64,000 nt of DNA from Ariolimax columbianus (GCA_036924085.1 JAVGWX010000005.1:75736547-75800546), one strand, 5' to 3'; counted from the stretch's first letter, positions 10,340 to 22,420 are shown. Notes: a model not told the origin generated them from the sequence alone. A program made the numbers and translations.

Positions 10340-11035
10340 GATTTGCCAGTTAGGAAATTGAGTAGACCAAACAAGAAATTGTCACAATATGTAAAAATGA
10401 ATGTCAACATAAATTTACAGTGGGTGGTTAGGAAATACATCAGGTCACACATTTTGAATATCTGGGCTCCAGAATTGATCAAAATGGCGACTGCTCGAAA
10501 GACATGAGAAGAAGACTAGCCGTGGCAATGCAGAGACTGGACAGCCTGAAGAAATTATGGCAGAGCACCAACAAAACGATAAAAGTAAAAGTCTTGAGAG
10601 ATCCGTTTTTCCTGTGGCAACTTGTGGCTGCGAGTCATGGACGATTACCAAAACTTCCAGAAAAAGAATCGAATCCTTCGAGTCAAAATGTTGCAGAAAG
10701 ATCCTCAGAATACTATGGACAGAGAAAAAGACAAATGTAGACATTCGGCAAGAGTTGAGCATAGAGGAGAACTGGTTTATCAATTCCATTTTGGCTAGAA
10801 AATGCAAATACTTTGGTCATATCAAGAGACACAACGGTCTTGAGAGAACGGTGATGGAAGGTATGGTGCCGGGCAAAAGAGGAAGGGGTAGACCAAGAAG
10901 ACGATGTCACCAAGATATCCAGGAATGCCTGGGTATGACTGTGGCGGAGGCTAGAGTTTTGGCAAGGGAACGAGTTTCTTTCAGACATGCTGTGATGGTA
11001 GCGACGTTCTATAAAGGACATGCTACATGATGATA
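10340..11035 (+). pseudogene. LINE 'family A' ORF2 C-terminal fragment
   Basis: A 5'-truncated LINE. Translation gives EIVTICKNECQHKFTVGG, THFEYLGSRIDQNGDCSKD, then after a frameshift FPVATCGCESWTITKTSRKR, KCKYFGHIKRHNGLERTVME, GMVPGKRGRGRPRRRCHQDI, AEARVLARERVSF and a stop after GHAT. These are the thumb and C-terminal regions of RTE-like endonuclease-reverse transcriptases ('YFGHIKRH', 'GKRGRGRPRRRW'). The last 157 codons (10557-11030) are open. The 3' tail is GATGATAATAATGAT. Further family A copies lie at 13515, 13925, 26440 and 55640. Confidence 0.88.
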
Positions 11036-11039
11036 ATAA

Positions 11040-11825
11040 TGATCAAAAACGAATACACATGAGAAGAGCATACATGTAGGCCACACGTAGGTCACACGAG
11101 GATAGAAGCAAGACCAAGTGCACATCAAGTTCTCAAGGTCCTCGCTAGGAAGAAAAAAACAAACAAACGAAAACTAAAAACAAAGTAAACGATGCGCAGA
11201 AAAGGAACCAAATTAGTGGTGAGCGCCTAAAACAAAGCAATGCTACCACGGATAAGGTAGGCCAACATATATTGGAAGTACACACAATAATGAGTATACA
11301 CACCATATCGCATCACCTCGTGTACATATATATCAAGACAATTACATGTTTTTTTTTTTTAAACAACACACAATTATGCACACATGTTCTTTAAACACGC
11401 ATTCCTCTGGCATCAATGCACGGTCTCATTCTACCCAGTTGTAAGTGGATCTCTGATGTACATGTATGGAAAGCAAGGCAGCGATTAACTACTTTAGATA
11501 ATCCGACATTCAGAACATTGAAGTCTCCAACACTTCATCTCCGACAGCACGCTCTGCTATAAGACGCCTTACAATTTCACATAACAAGATGCAGTGATAC
11601 TTTTATTTTCTCATTAACTAGAGACACGGGTATCAACACTGAAATTCCTCCTCCCCATGTCTCACTCTGAGGCATTGCCCCCATGCCTCCTTCTGTGATA
11701 CCTCCTTAATGTCTTCTCCAGGGACCTCCTTCTTCATCACCTCTTATACCTTCCTAGAAATTTTGACAGATAACAAATTCTTCAGATAAAAAACATGTAT
11801 GGACAACAAATTAAATAAAATTCAG
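11040..11825. other. Unassigned non-coding stretch
   Basis: Only a T-rich tract near 11348 and AT-rich sequence; no gene seen. Confidence 0.45.
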
Positions 11826-11990
11826 ATACCAGACACCAGACAGTATACGATAGACAGCAGCCAACATACACAAGACAACATACACCAGAGAACATACACC
11901 AGACAACATTCACCAGACAGACAACATACACCAGACTGCAAACAACAGACTGTAGTCACCAGACAGCAGACAGGAGACATCAGACACCAG
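11826..11990. repeat. Degenerate short repeat (ACCAGACA/ACACCAGACAACAT)
   Basis: Irregular repeats of 10-14 bp built on ACACCAGACAACAT occur throughout. Confidence 0.7.
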
Positions 11991-12026
11991 ATACAAGGAT
12001 CTTGTCATACGTCTTTACCCTAACTA

Positions 12027-12062
12027 TGAAGGATTAGGAGGATAAAGTTGAAATTCGGCACA
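12027..12062 (+). repeat. Mariner left terminal inverted repeat
   Basis: TGAAGGATTAGGAGGA followed by 20 further bases. It pairs with the reverse complement of 13239-13274 at 32 of 36 positions. Confidence 0.9.
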
Positions 12063-13238
12063 TATATAACTCATTCACTGTGTACTGGACTTGAGAAGTA
12101 TGAATTTCAATCCTCGACGGGTTTACCCGGTATGGTGCATGGCGCAACACACCTTATTGACCGGATCTGCTATTCTAACGGTTTGTCAGAGCAATGGAGA
12201 AATCGAGGCCAGAACTGTGATAAAACTCTTGATATTGCAAGGAAAAACACCTACAGAAATACACAGGGAGATGGAACAAGTGTTTGAGGAATTCTGTCCT
12301 TCGTATGCTTCTGTAAAAAAACTGGTGTAGGCAGTTTAAGTGTGGCCGTTCCCATGTTGCCGATCTTCCAAAATCAGGAAGACCATCCTCAGAGTGCAGC
12401 GATGAAATTGCTAAAAGAGCGAAGAAAATCATTGACTAAGATGGGAAAATGATAATCGCAGAGGTCAGCGAAACAAAATGAAAGTCCAGTTTTTAGAATT
12501 TGACACAACAGACTGAACATGAGAAAAGTGTGTGCCCGCCGGGTCCCGCGTCTGCTGACATGTGAACAGAAACAAACTAGGGTTGATTGCTGTGGCCAGT
12601 TGCTCAAAATGTGTCGGTCGAAAAACATTTTTTCGACCATGGTGACAGTAAATGAAACTTGGGTTCACTACTATGACCCAGAATCCAAAATTTCTAGCAT
12701 GCAGAGGAAAACCCCTGGGTCACCAACACATGTCAAGCCAAGAGCACAGAAATCTGCAAGAAAAGTGATGCGGACTGTTTTTTTGGGGCGTTAAAGGTGT
12801 CATATTGAAAGAGTACCTGCCTCATGGCAACACGGTTAATGGACAATATTATGCAGATCTTCTTACCAAACTAAGAAAGACTGACCGAAAAACGAGGGAT
12901 AGCGCACATTCAAATTCTGCCTTTGCTTCAAGACAACGCGCTCTCCCATAAAGCAAGACTTGTGCTGCAAACAGCCAACGATTTGAATATTGAAATTCTT
13001 CCGCACCCACCATTTTCTCCGGTATAGCGCCATCAGAATTTTTTTCCCTAAAACTTAAAAAAAACAGCTGAAAGGAAATCATGTTGACAGTGACCAAACG
13101 AAGATATCAAACTGGCTTGTGATAACTGGTTTAGTTCGAAAAATAGGTTACTTTATTCTGAAGGTTTTTTCAAGATCACGCAGAGATGGCAGAAATGAAT
13201 TCATTCATGTGGTGGCTACATTGAAAAGGAATAAACAC

Positions 13239-13274
13239 TGTGCCAAATTTCAATCTTCTCCTCCTAATCCTTCA
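13239..13274 (-). repeat. Mariner right terminal inverted repeat
   Basis: Its reverse complement starts TGAAGGATTAGGAGGA and matches the left arm with four differences. Confidence 0.9.
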
Positions 13275-13514
13275 TGGTGAGATGATAACCAAAACGGTTC
13301 AGTGGTAGAGCATCTGGGGCCAGAATACGGACTCTACAGATGAAGAAATACGCTAGGAAATTTACAACTAGGCACCCCAAATAAATACGAATATTGGTCT
13401 AGCCTTTCTCACACTCATCAATTGCAACTGGGGAAAATAAACGTAGCTCAATCAATACAATTTTAACAGACTATTACGACTTACAATCGGTAGAAAATAA
13501 AATACCCTATACAC

Positions 13515-13675
13515 TGAAGGTTTGGTGCCGAACAAGAGAGGCAGGTAAGAAAACGATAGCACGATGATGTCTAGAATGATGGATATTTGGCAAGAGATCG
13601 GGTTTCTTTCAGTCGGGCTGTGATGGAGCGACGTTCTGCATAGGACATGCTACATGTTGATGATGCTGAAGATAC
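13515..13675 (+). pseudogene. LINE family A 3'-end fragment
   Basis: Nucleotide similarity to 10860-11035: GAAGGTTTGGTGCCGAACAA, GATCGGGTTTCTTTCAG, then GCGACGTTCTGCATAGGACA and the ATGCTACATG end. It is internally deleted and frameshifted. Confidence 0.75.
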
Positions 13676-13924
13676 AGCCACTATCTTTTCTATTACCGCG
13701 TAGGTACTAGACAATATTCTCACGTATATAATAACATGGAAGAACAAGATCTCTACCAGCGCACCAGTAATGCGATGATAATGACTATAGATTCAAGCAA
13801 AAAACAAAATGGGTCCAAAATTTCCCTAGGATAGGAAGACATCTAAAACGTCACAAGTTTTTTTATATCTCGATTCCCTTTTAATGGAGGCTGCAAAAAA
13901 ATAAGTAAGAAAAAGTATGGCAAA

Positions 13925-14250
13925 ATTTAAGCTACATTAAATGAGGAACGAATGCAGAGCACTAACAAACAAAGAAAAATTGGCGAGGACATGCATCTTC
14001 CCTGTGGCAACGTACGAATACGAAACACGAACCATCACACAACCACTAAAGACAAAACAATTAAATCCTTCGAGCTAAAACACTACATGAAAGTTCTCAG
14101 AATAACACGACAAGCGAGAAACAAAAACACGGACATGATAAAGGAAATTGATATAAAACATAATTTGATCGTAAATAGCTTTACGTTTATGAAGCTAAAA
14201 TAGTTTGGCCACATAAAACGCCACAATGGCTTAGGAAAAACGATACTTGG
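13925..14250 (+). pseudogene. LINE family A C-terminal fragment, highly decayed
   Basis: It follows the same order as 10550-10870: CAGAGCACTAACAAACAAAG, then CCTGTGGCAACGTACGAATA, TCCTTCGAGCTAAAA (SFELK), and a segment reading FGHIKRHNGLGKT near 14205-14240. Many substitutions and stops. Confidence 0.75.
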
Positions 14251-14584
14251 AATACTCTGACTCCTAGTATTCAAACAAGCATGTGAACGTCTGTTGCCAG
14301 GTAGACGAAGGCTATCCGTAGTAGGTACTTCATGTGGCTTACCAAGCCTGGAAAGACGATACCAGGTGTTATGTTACCTTGAAAATAAGGCAGAGGCTGA
14401 TTGAGGAGACACTGCACATACGTCATCAACATGTTCTGAAGATTGCAGGAGACACTAGTCAAACATCAAAGTGCCTATTTAAATGACCCATAAACAACGG
14501 ATTTTGGATTCACCTACCGGACAAATAATAACGCAATAATGGACACTGTTCTAAAAAGTGTTGGCTGGTCTCTTCGTCTCCGCT
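14251..14584. other. Unassigned left flank of the 48-bp array
   Basis: No TE or gene domain was recognised here, so the origin of the adjacent array cannot be read from its flank. An ATG at 14539 opens the array-long reading frame, but nothing around it supports a promoter or exon. Confidence 0.4.
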
Positions 14585-17500
14585 TCAGTCTGTCTCAAGT
14601 TATTGTTACGTCAGGTTATTTACATATCGGCTTCAGTCTGTCTCAAGCTATTGTTTCATTAGGTTGTTTACAGATTGGCTTCAGTCTGTCTCAAGCTATT
14701 GTTACGTTAGGTTGTTTACAGATTGGCTTCAGTCTGTTTCAAGCTATTGTTACGTTAGGTTGTTTACAGATTGGCTTCAGTCTGTTTCAAGCTATTGTTA
14801 CGTCAGGTTGTTTACAGATTGGCTTTAGTCTGTCTCAAGCTATTGTTACGTTAGGTTGTTTACAGATTGGCTTCAGTTTGTCTCAAGCTATTGTTACGTT
14901 AGGTTGTTTTCAGATCGGCTTTAGTCTGTCTCAAGCTATTGTTACGTCAGGTTGTTTACAGATCGGCTTTAGTCTGTCTCAAGCTATTGTTACGTCAGGT
15001 TGTTTACAGATTGGCTTTAGTCTGTCTCAAGCTATTGTTACGTCAGGTTGTTTACAGATCGGCTTTAGTCTGTCTCAAGCTATTGTTACGTCAGGTTGTT
15101 TACAGATTGGCTTTAGTCTGTCTCAAGCTATTGTTACGTCAGGTTGTTTACAGATCGGCTTTAGTCTGTCTCAAGCTATTGTTACGTCAGGTTGTTTACA
15201 GATTGGCTTTAGTCTGTCTCAAGCTATTGTTACGTCAGGTTGTTTACAGATTGGCTTTAGTCTGTCTCAAGCTATTGTTACGTCAGGTTGTTTACAGATC
15301 GGCTTTAGTCTGTCTCAAGCTAGTGTTACGGCAGGTTGTTTACAGATCGGCTTTAGTCTGTCTCAAGCTATTGTTACGTCAGGTTGTTTACAGATCGGCT
15401 TTAGTCTGTCTCAAGCTATTGTTACGTCAGGTTGTTTACAGATTGGCTTTAGTCTGTCTCAAGCTATTGTTACGTCAGGTTGTTTACAGATTGGCTTTAG
15501 TCTGTCTCAAGCTATTGTTACGTCAGGTTGTTTACAGATTGGCTTCAGTCTGTCTCAAGCTATTGTTACGTCAGGTTGTTTACAGATCGGCTTTAGTCTG
15601 TCTCAAGCTATTGTTACGTCAGGTTGTTTACAGATCGGCTTTAGTCTGTCTCAAGCTATTGTTACGTCAGGTTGTTTACAGATCGGCTTTAGTCTATCTC
15701 AAGCTATTGTTACGTCAGGTTGTTTACAGATCGGCTTTAGTCTGTCTCAAGCTATTGTTACGTCAGGTTGTTTACAGATTGGCTTTAGTCTGTCTCAAGC
15801 TATTGTTACGTCAGGTTGTTTACAGATTGGCTTTAGTCTGTCTCAAGCTATTGTTACGTCAGGTTGTTTACAGATTGGCTTTAGTCTGTCTCAAGCTATT
15901 GTTACGTCAGGTTGTTTACAGATTGGCTTTAGTCTGTCTCTAGCTATTGTTACGTCAGGTTGTTTACAGATCGGCTTTAGTCTGTCTCAAGCTATTTTTA
16001 CGTCAGGTTGTTTACAGATCGGCTTTAGTCTGTCTCAAGCTATTGTTACGTCAGGTTGTTCACAGATTGGCTTTAGTCTGTCTCAAGCTATTGTTACGTC
16101 AGGTTGTTTACAGATCGGCTTTAGTCTGTCTCAAGCTATTGTTACGTCAGGTTGTTTACAGATTGGCTTCAGTCTGTCTCAAGCTATTGTTACGTCAGGT
16201 TGTTTACAGATCGGCTTTAGTCTGTCTCAAGCTATTGTTACGTCAGGTTGTTTACAGATTGGCTTCAGTCTGTCTCAAGCTATTGTTACGTCAGGTTGTT
16301 TACAGATTGGCTTCAGTCTGTCTCAAGCTATTGTTACGTCAGGTTGTTTACAGATCGGCTTTAGTCTGTCTCAAGCTATTGTTACGTCAGGTTGTTTACA
16401 GATCGGCTTTAGTCTGTCTCAAGCTATTGTTACGTCAGGTTGTTTACAGATCGGCTTTAGTCTGTCTCAAGCTATTGTTACGTCAGGTTGTTTACAGATC
16501 GGCTTTAGTCTGTCTCAAACTATTGTTACGTCAGGTTGTTTACAGATTGGCTTTAGTCTGTCTCAAGCTATTGTTACGTCGGGTTGTTTACAGATTGGCT
16601 TTAGTCTGTCTCAAGCTATTGTTACGTCCTGTTGTTTACAGATTGGCTTTAGTGTTTCTCAAGCTATTGTTACGTCAGGTTGTTTACAGATTGGCTTTAG
16701 TCTGTCTCAAGCTATTGTTACGTCAGGTTGTTTACAGATTGGCTTTAGTCTGTCTCAATCTATTGTTACGTCAGGTTGTTTACAGATTGGCTTTAGTCTG
16801 TCTCAAGCTATTTTTACGTCAGGTTGTTTACAGATCGGCTTTAGTCTGTCTCAAGCTATTGTTACGTCAGGTTGTTTACAGATTGGCTTTAGTCTGTCTC
16901 AAGCGATTGTTACGTCAGGTTGTTTACAGATCGGCTTTAGTCTGTCTCAAGCTATTGTTACGTCAGGTTGTTTACAGATTGGCTTCAGTCTGTCTCAAGC
17001 TATTGTTACGTCAGGTTGTTTACAGATCGGCTTTAGTCTGTCTCAAGCTATTGTTACGTCAGGTTGTTTACAGATTGGCTTCAGTCTGTCTCAAGCTATT
17101 GTTACGTCAGGTTGTTTACAGATTGGCTTCAGTCTGTCTCAAGCTATTGTTACGTCAGGTTGTTTACAGATCGGCTTTAGTCTGTCTCAAGCTATTGTTA
17201 CGTCAGGTTGTTTACAGATCGGCTTTAGTCTGTCTCAAGCTATTGTTACGTCAGGTTGTTTACAGATCGGCTTTAGTCTGTCTCAAGCTATTGTTACGTC
17301 AGGTTGTTTACAGATCGGCTTTAGTCTGTCTCAAACTATTGTTACGTCAGGTTGTTTACAGATTGGCTTTAGTCTGTCTCAAGCTATTGTTACGTCGGGT
17401 TGTTTACAGATTGGCTTTAGTCTGTCTCAAGCTATTGTTACGTCCTGTTGTTTACAGATTGGCTTTAGTGTTTCTCAAGCTATTGTTACGTCAGGTTGTT

Positions 17501-17655
17501 TACAGATTGGCTTTAGTCTGTCTCAAGCTATTGTTACGTCAGGTTGTTTACAGATTGGCTTTAGTCTGTCTCAATCTATTGTTACGTCAGGTTGTTTACA
17601 GATTGGCTTTAGTCTGTCTCAAGCTATTGTTACGTCAGGTTGTTTACAGAGTGTT
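14585..17655. repeat. 48-bp minisatellite, about 64 copies, with an array-long open frame
   Basis: Units have the core CAAGCTATTGTTACGTCAGG then TTGTTTACAGATYGGCTTYA. Because 48 is a multiple of three and the unit has no stop in two plus-strand frames, an open frame of 1,044 codons (14539-17673) spans the array. It repeats the 16-mer IGFSLSQAIVTSGCLQ. The second frame gives VCLKLLLRQVVYRSAL. The commonest variants (ATC/ATT, TTC/TTT) are silent in the first frame, but one is a CpG transition, and other variants (I/S, A/T/S, G/C, L/V, V/F) change residues. A coding role is not supported. The first units are most diverged, and an 816-bp block is duplicated inside. Confidence 0.95.
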
Positions 17656-18394
17656 TCCATGAGTTTCAAATGATGACTTTGCGTATCGGACAATGTTGCA
17701 ATCCTTATAATTCAAAATGGCATCAAGTGACAGAGGACGGAAACTAAAACGCATGAGTATACATCAATGAGAGCTATTTACGACATTAAAACAAGTCGTC
17801 TCAGGAATACATGTTTGTCCAATTACGGAGTTAAAAACACAAACTGTTTCTGATGGTTTTAAATCAAAGACCAATTTGTTACATAAAAAAAAAAAAATAC
17901 AGTGTTGATTGTAGTAAATGTGGTTGTGCAGAGGGCAGTAAAAAGGTTGCATGAACGATTCACAAGATAAAATCTAAGAAGGAACTGTGTATAGAGCAGA
18001 AATAATGTGGTGTGGATCTGCAAAGTTTGGAGTTGAAATCTGCATGTGCAACAATTGGGGAAAATATTGAATTTAATGCTAAGGGAAGTTAGCTTCAGAA
18101 AATTGCATTGCGTTGCAAACAAGAGAACCTGTGGTGAATATAGGACGTACATACACTTCACAGATTGAGTCATTAAAAAAATATCTGAGGGTCCTATTTC
18201 TTAGTCTCTTCAACATCATCATACACTGTATAGGGACATCTTCTGTCCCTCATCGTCCGTTACTGTGGATATTAAAAATATTCTGCGATTCACAGATATG
18301 GCAATTATGAAACAACAATAGAGTGGTAAATATTGGATGCTTTATTTAAGCAAACATCACTGACATCCGGTCTTATTTCATTCATCTCAACCAC
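17656..18394. other. Unassigned non-coding stretch
   Basis: AT-rich sequence with a poly(A) run near 17887. No supported gene. Confidence 0.45.
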
Positions 18395-19130
18395 TTTTAT
18401 ATCACAACCACTTTTATATCCCAACCACTTTTATATCCCAACCGATTTTATACCTCAACCACTTTTATATCCCAACCACTTTTATATCCCAACCACTTTT
18501 ATATCCCAACCACTTTTATATCCCAACCGATTTTATACCTCAACCACTTTTATATCCCAACCACTTTTATATCCCAACCACTTTTATATCCCAACCACTT
18601 TTATATCCCAACCACTTTTATATCCCAACCACTTATATATCCCAAACGCTTTTATATCCCAACCACTATTATATCCCAACCCCTTTTATACCTCAACCCC
18701 GTTTATATCCCAACCGCTTTATACCTCAACCCCGTTTATATCCCAACCGCTTTTATATCTCAATCCCGTTTATATCCCAACCGCTTTTATATCCCAACCA
18801 CTTTTATATCCCAACCGCTTTTCTACCTCAACCGCTTTTAAACCTAAACCCCGTTTATATCCCAACCGCTTTTAAACCTCAACCACTTTTATATCCCAAC
18901 CGCTTTTATACCTCAACCCCGTTTATATCCCAACCGCTTTTAAACCTCAACCCCGTTTATACCTCAACCGCTTTTATACCCCAACCGCTTTTAGACCTCA
19001 ACCACTTTTAGACCTCAATCACTTTTATATCCCAACCACTTTTAGACCTCAACCACTTTTGTATCCCAACCACTTTTAGACCTCAACCACTTTTATACCC
19101 CAACCCCTTTTATACCCCAACCGCATATTA
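18395..19130. repeat. 17-bp minisatellite, about 43 copies
   Basis: The unit is CCACTTTTATATCCCAA, with variants carrying CCGCTTTTA, CCCCGTTTA, TACCTCAA and AGACCTCAA. Variants are clustered, with the purest units at 18400-18640 and mixed types later. A 180-codon open frame arises because three units make 51 bp. Confidence 0.93.
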
Positions 19131-19459
19131 GCAAACCCACAATACCAGTGACTCCATCTGTGAACACTTGAGAAGAATCTGACCCTGATGATTGCCTTTC
19201 ATCTCCAAGCTCAGATATTCAATAGCAACTATTGTACTGATATCGCTGTGCTGACGTTCAAATAATCATCAACTAAACTGTACTGCATATATTTTTCTTT
19301 CGTTTTGTTTCATACGTTTGAGTGCTTTGTAATGTGTTTTGTACCTTACGACAAAATACATCCGACGCCAGCATACATTTTCTTAAAATGGTAACATCCC
19401 ATAGCGGTACGATTTGAGAAAACAATGATGATGTGGAATGCATACAATAAGAAAGGTTA
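19131..19459. other. Unassigned non-coding stretch
   Basis: Nothing recognised. Confidence 0.45.
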
Positions 19460-19745
19460 CTCTTTTATTGCCCCTGAAAAGGGCGTTAAGTGACGGGTTA
19501 CAGTAGATTTCCTCACTGAGGTCCTCTAGGCGGTTGTGCTATGATTGGCTTCATCTACGTTTTCGCTCACTACTACGGGGGTCATGTCGATTCCCCACCT
19601 CGTTAGCCAGGCTGCAATGAAAACAGCGGAGAGAAAGTCGAGCTAGGGTCTTGGCCAGTATATTTGACCTGACCCTGAATAACATGTTTGATCATTATGC
19701 CTTACCATGCTGTTAGTCTCCTCCCCCCCTTAAAAACAATTACAA
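19460..19745 (+). mobile_element. SINE-like element (CCCTGAAAAGGGCGTTA family)
   Basis: It shares ordered blocks with 48480 and 52330: CCCTGAAAAGGGCGTTAAGT, GGCTTCATCTACG, CCACCTCGTTAGCCAG, CTAGGGTCTTGGCCAGTATA, TTTGACCTGACCCTGA, and the end TTAGTCTCCTCCCC. That end is also shared with the tRNA-headed SINE at 7692. Confidence 0.75.
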
Positions 19746-20344
19746 AATACCCCCCCCCCCCCCATACAAAAACAACCCCATGTTACATTCGAATTAAAGG
19801 CTGTTCGGTATTAGCGAACACTCCATCCCCTTCTTCCATTTAAGTTCGTTAATCCGAGTGTTTTCTGCTCCTCATTTTCTTCTCTGCTGTATGGTGTGTA
19901 TGTTCTCTGAGTGCTCAACATATTCTTCCCTTTGTAATTATTCCCGCTACTTCGTTCTTGCAAAAATAAATCAGACATAAATCTCCATAAATTAAAATCA
20001 GTTACCTACCTTTCCGGAAGTCTGTTACACTGTTCGAACATCCGTTGTGGCATTCAATGTACCAAGGAGATAACTCATGGAAATTCTACCACAGGTCAAC
20101 CTGCTTGGTAAGCTGTAACCTTGGCCTTTGCTTGCTAAATATAAGTACTTTCAGAAACACAGAATCTCAACAAAACTTGGCCTTGCGTGTTAATAGTTTT
20201 TTTTTTTACATAAGAAAATGAAGACCGGTCACAAATCTCTACCATTAAAAAATAACTTCACATTTGCTTGCTTGTATCTTTCGATTCTCACAATGTGGTA
20301 CATATGTCTTTGTACATATAAAATATAATTAAGAAGTTTTAAAT
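19746..20344. other. Unassigned non-coding stretch with poly(C) run
   Basis: A C14 run lies at 19750-19763 and a T-rich tract near 20200. No gene seen. Confidence 0.45.
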
Positions 20345-20540
20345 TACAGTAAAATCAGTTCTGCTGTATGGCCAAGAACAATGCCATGTATCCAAGGATG
20401 CGGCACTCAAATTGCAAATATTAACAAATTCTGTCACAAAATCGTGCCATAGGACGTTTAAAAACTTGGACCTCTCTTTACAAATTTATATTTTAGCAAC
20501 CATGGCACAGAAATGGGCGAAATTATGAATGAGAAATGTT
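20345..20540 (+). pseudogene. LINE C-terminal fragment
   Basis: Translation gives VKSVLLYGQEQCHVSKDAAL followed by KLQILTN and, further on, ATMAQKWAK. This resembles the thumb-region pattern 'KSVLLYGSETWxxTKxxxxKLQxFxN' of non-LTR elements. It is short and decayed, and too small for family assignment. Confidence 0.5.
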
Positions 20541-20929
20541 AGTCATATTGTCAGTAAGTAAAAAAAAATATCAGTAGACACAAGCAAGTGATTTTTTTAA
20601 ATTGTTGATACTTTGCCGTACACTAAAGCTTGCACATAAACATGACATTTATTTTAATTGTTTACAGTATCCTAGAGGTGTTCATTTGGTGTGAAATTTT
20701 TAAAGTCAATTTGCACGTGTTTTTAGCATGACTTACAGTGAATGGTACTCACTTTCAACAAGCTAGATATATTACGTAGCCGCTGTACATGCAATTTTAT
20801 CTGGGGAACAATGATTCTGAAAGTCAAATTCCTAACACTTCAAAACATCGCATTGAGGGTATATAAATATTTTTGCAGAGAGGCTACGTGATGGAGTATT
20901 TATTGGTGTTTATTGGAATATGATAAATA
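20541..20929. other. Unassigned non-coding stretch
   Basis: AT-rich; nothing recognised. Confidence 0.4.
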
Positions 20930-22420
20930 GAGCTTAATGTTTAAGTAAATGATCATTGCATCGCTGGATTCAAGACTATGGAAACTCATACTAAAAGAAG
21001 AGAAGAAAGGAAGTAAGACAGGAAATTGCAAATAGTTTTGATGCATATGTTATTAGGAGATACATTTATACAATGTTTGACTGAAAGAAACATTGACACC
21101 AAGGATATTGAAGATGAGACTTAGAAGCAACAGCGGCATTGATGTGTCGTTATCTACGTTATGGAGAACTGAAAGGACTGCAGGCTTCATCTTTAGAAAA
21201 TATGCTGGCGATAAAAAATATTTGCGAGAAGCCACACCTAGTTGTTATGAGAAGCCACGTCTGTCTGCTATGAGAAGCCACACCTAGTTGCTATGAGCGG
21301 CCACACCTAGTTGCTATGAGCGGCCACACCTAGTTGCTATGAAGTACCACACCTAGTTGCTATTAGAGGTCACGTCTGTCTGCTATGAGAAGCCACACCT
21401 AGTTGCTATGAGGTGCCACACCTAATTGCTATGAGCGGCCACACCTAGTTGCTAGGAGGTGCCACACCTAGTTGCTATGAGGAGTCACACCTAGTTGCTA
21501 TAAGGAGTCACACCTAGTTGCTATGAGGAGTCACCCCAAGTTGCTATGAGGAGTCACACCTAGTTGCTATGAGGAGTCACACCTAGTTGCTATGAGGAGT
21601 CACACCTAATTGCAATGAGGAGTCACACCTAGTTGCTATGAGCGGCCACACCTAGTTGCTATGAGGTGCCACACCTAGTTGCTATGAGGAGTCACACCTA
21701 GTTGATATGAGCGGCCACACCTAGTTGCTATGAGGAGTCACACCTAGTTGCTATGATGAGTCACACCTAGTTGCTATGAGGAGTCACACCTAGTTGCTAT
21801 GAGGAGTCACACCTAGTTGATATGAGCGGCCACACCTAGTTGCTATAAGGAGTCACACCTAGTTGCTATGAGGTGCCACACCTAGTTGCTATGAGGAGTC
21901 ACCCCTAGCTGCTATTAGAGGTCACGCCTGTCTGCTATGAGAAGCCACACCTAGTTGCTATGAGAAGCCACACCTAATTGCTATGAGGAGCCACACCTAG
22001 TTGCTATGAGAAGCCACACCTAGTTGTTATGAGAAGCTACACCTAGTTGTTATGAGAAGCCACACCTAGTTGCCATGAGAAGCACGTATTTACATGAAGT
22101 AAGAAAAATGCGAAAATAATGCTGTAATATTGTTTATTTAAATGCAAAGTGGATGAAAGCTCACTACAGTAATGAAAAAAGAATGGCAATCAGCAGCTGG
22201 AAGGATTAAGAGAGTTGTATCTAGAAGCCAAGGACAGCGATTGATAATAGCACGTAGGCCAACATAATGGACTGGTGAATAATGCTTAACTCGTTTTTAA
22301 TTCAAAGTCTACAGACAGCCAGGACTACCACACAGAGATCAATGGACCTATATTATTTAGACAGTGGATTGAGAAAACTATTCTTGTTTCCTTACATAGA
22401 CCCTCTTGTATTATGGCTTG
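20930..22420 (+). pseudogene. DDE transposase pseudogene (IS630/Tc1/mariner-like), N-terminal and central part
   Basis: The helix-turn-helix region reads RLRSNSGIDVSLSTLWRTER then TAGFIFRKYAGDKKYL. A one-base slip leads to EKPHLVVMRSH. After an ~860-bp tandem array, the protein resumes as TYLHEVRKMRK, NIVYLNAKWMKAHYSN, SQGQRLIIA, VFNSKSTDSQDYHTEINGPI and FRQWIEKTIL. This order matches DDE_3-type transposases ('ERPDIVAMR', 'R..VYLDETWVNAHHT', 'GKGxRLIILHAG', 'FxSKSxxGDYHxEM', 'KWFEEQLL'). The first catalytic Asp is Asn at 22141. The gene is cut at about 22420 by a SINE-like repeat and continues at 23760. It is a pseudogene with multiple frameshifts. Confidence 0.82.
21225..22085. repeat. 23-bp array, about 37 copies, expanded inside the transposase ORF
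   Basis: Units follow GAGGAGTCACACCTAGTTGC + TAT, with GAGAAGCCACAC and GAGCGGCCACAC variants. The starting unit in the transposase frame reads EKPHLVAM, the conserved 'ERPDIVAM' motif. The transposase resumes directly after the last copy. The GAGAAGCC variant is found mainly at both edges of the array and GAGGAGTC and GAGCGGCC in the middle, which fits growth from within. Confidence 0.93.

Larger units (their letters stand above)
12027..13274 (+). mobile_element. Mariner-like DNA transposon, full length, dead
   Basis: Both ends carry ~36-bp terminal inverted repeats starting TGAAGGATTAGGAGGA, with four mismatches between arms. The left arm abuts a TA dinucleotide; the right flank is TG, probably a mutated TA target duplication. 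The 1,248-bp length is normal for mariner. Inside, the transposase reads EIEARTVIKLLILQGKTPTE (N-terminal helix-turn-helix), CPSYASVKK, DLPKSGRPSSE, VTVNETWVHYYDPESK, LLQDNALSHKA and LPHPPFSP. The spacing from the second to the third catalytic position is 34 residues, so it is DD34D. Catalytic positions 1 (12651) and 3 (13037) are both Asn, and frameshifts and stops are common. Confidence 0.92.

Noticed and set aside
13303..13325. GGTTCAGTGGTAGAGCATCT as a tRNA or SINE head
   Set aside because: It resembles a tRNA D-arm/A box, but no B box or cloverleaf follows at the right distance and no second copy was seen.
14539..17673. 1,044-codon open reading frame as a repetitive protein gene
   Set aside because: The frame is open because the 48-bp unit is a multiple of three without stops, a second frame is also open over long stretches, and no promoter, signal peptide or known domain supports translation.
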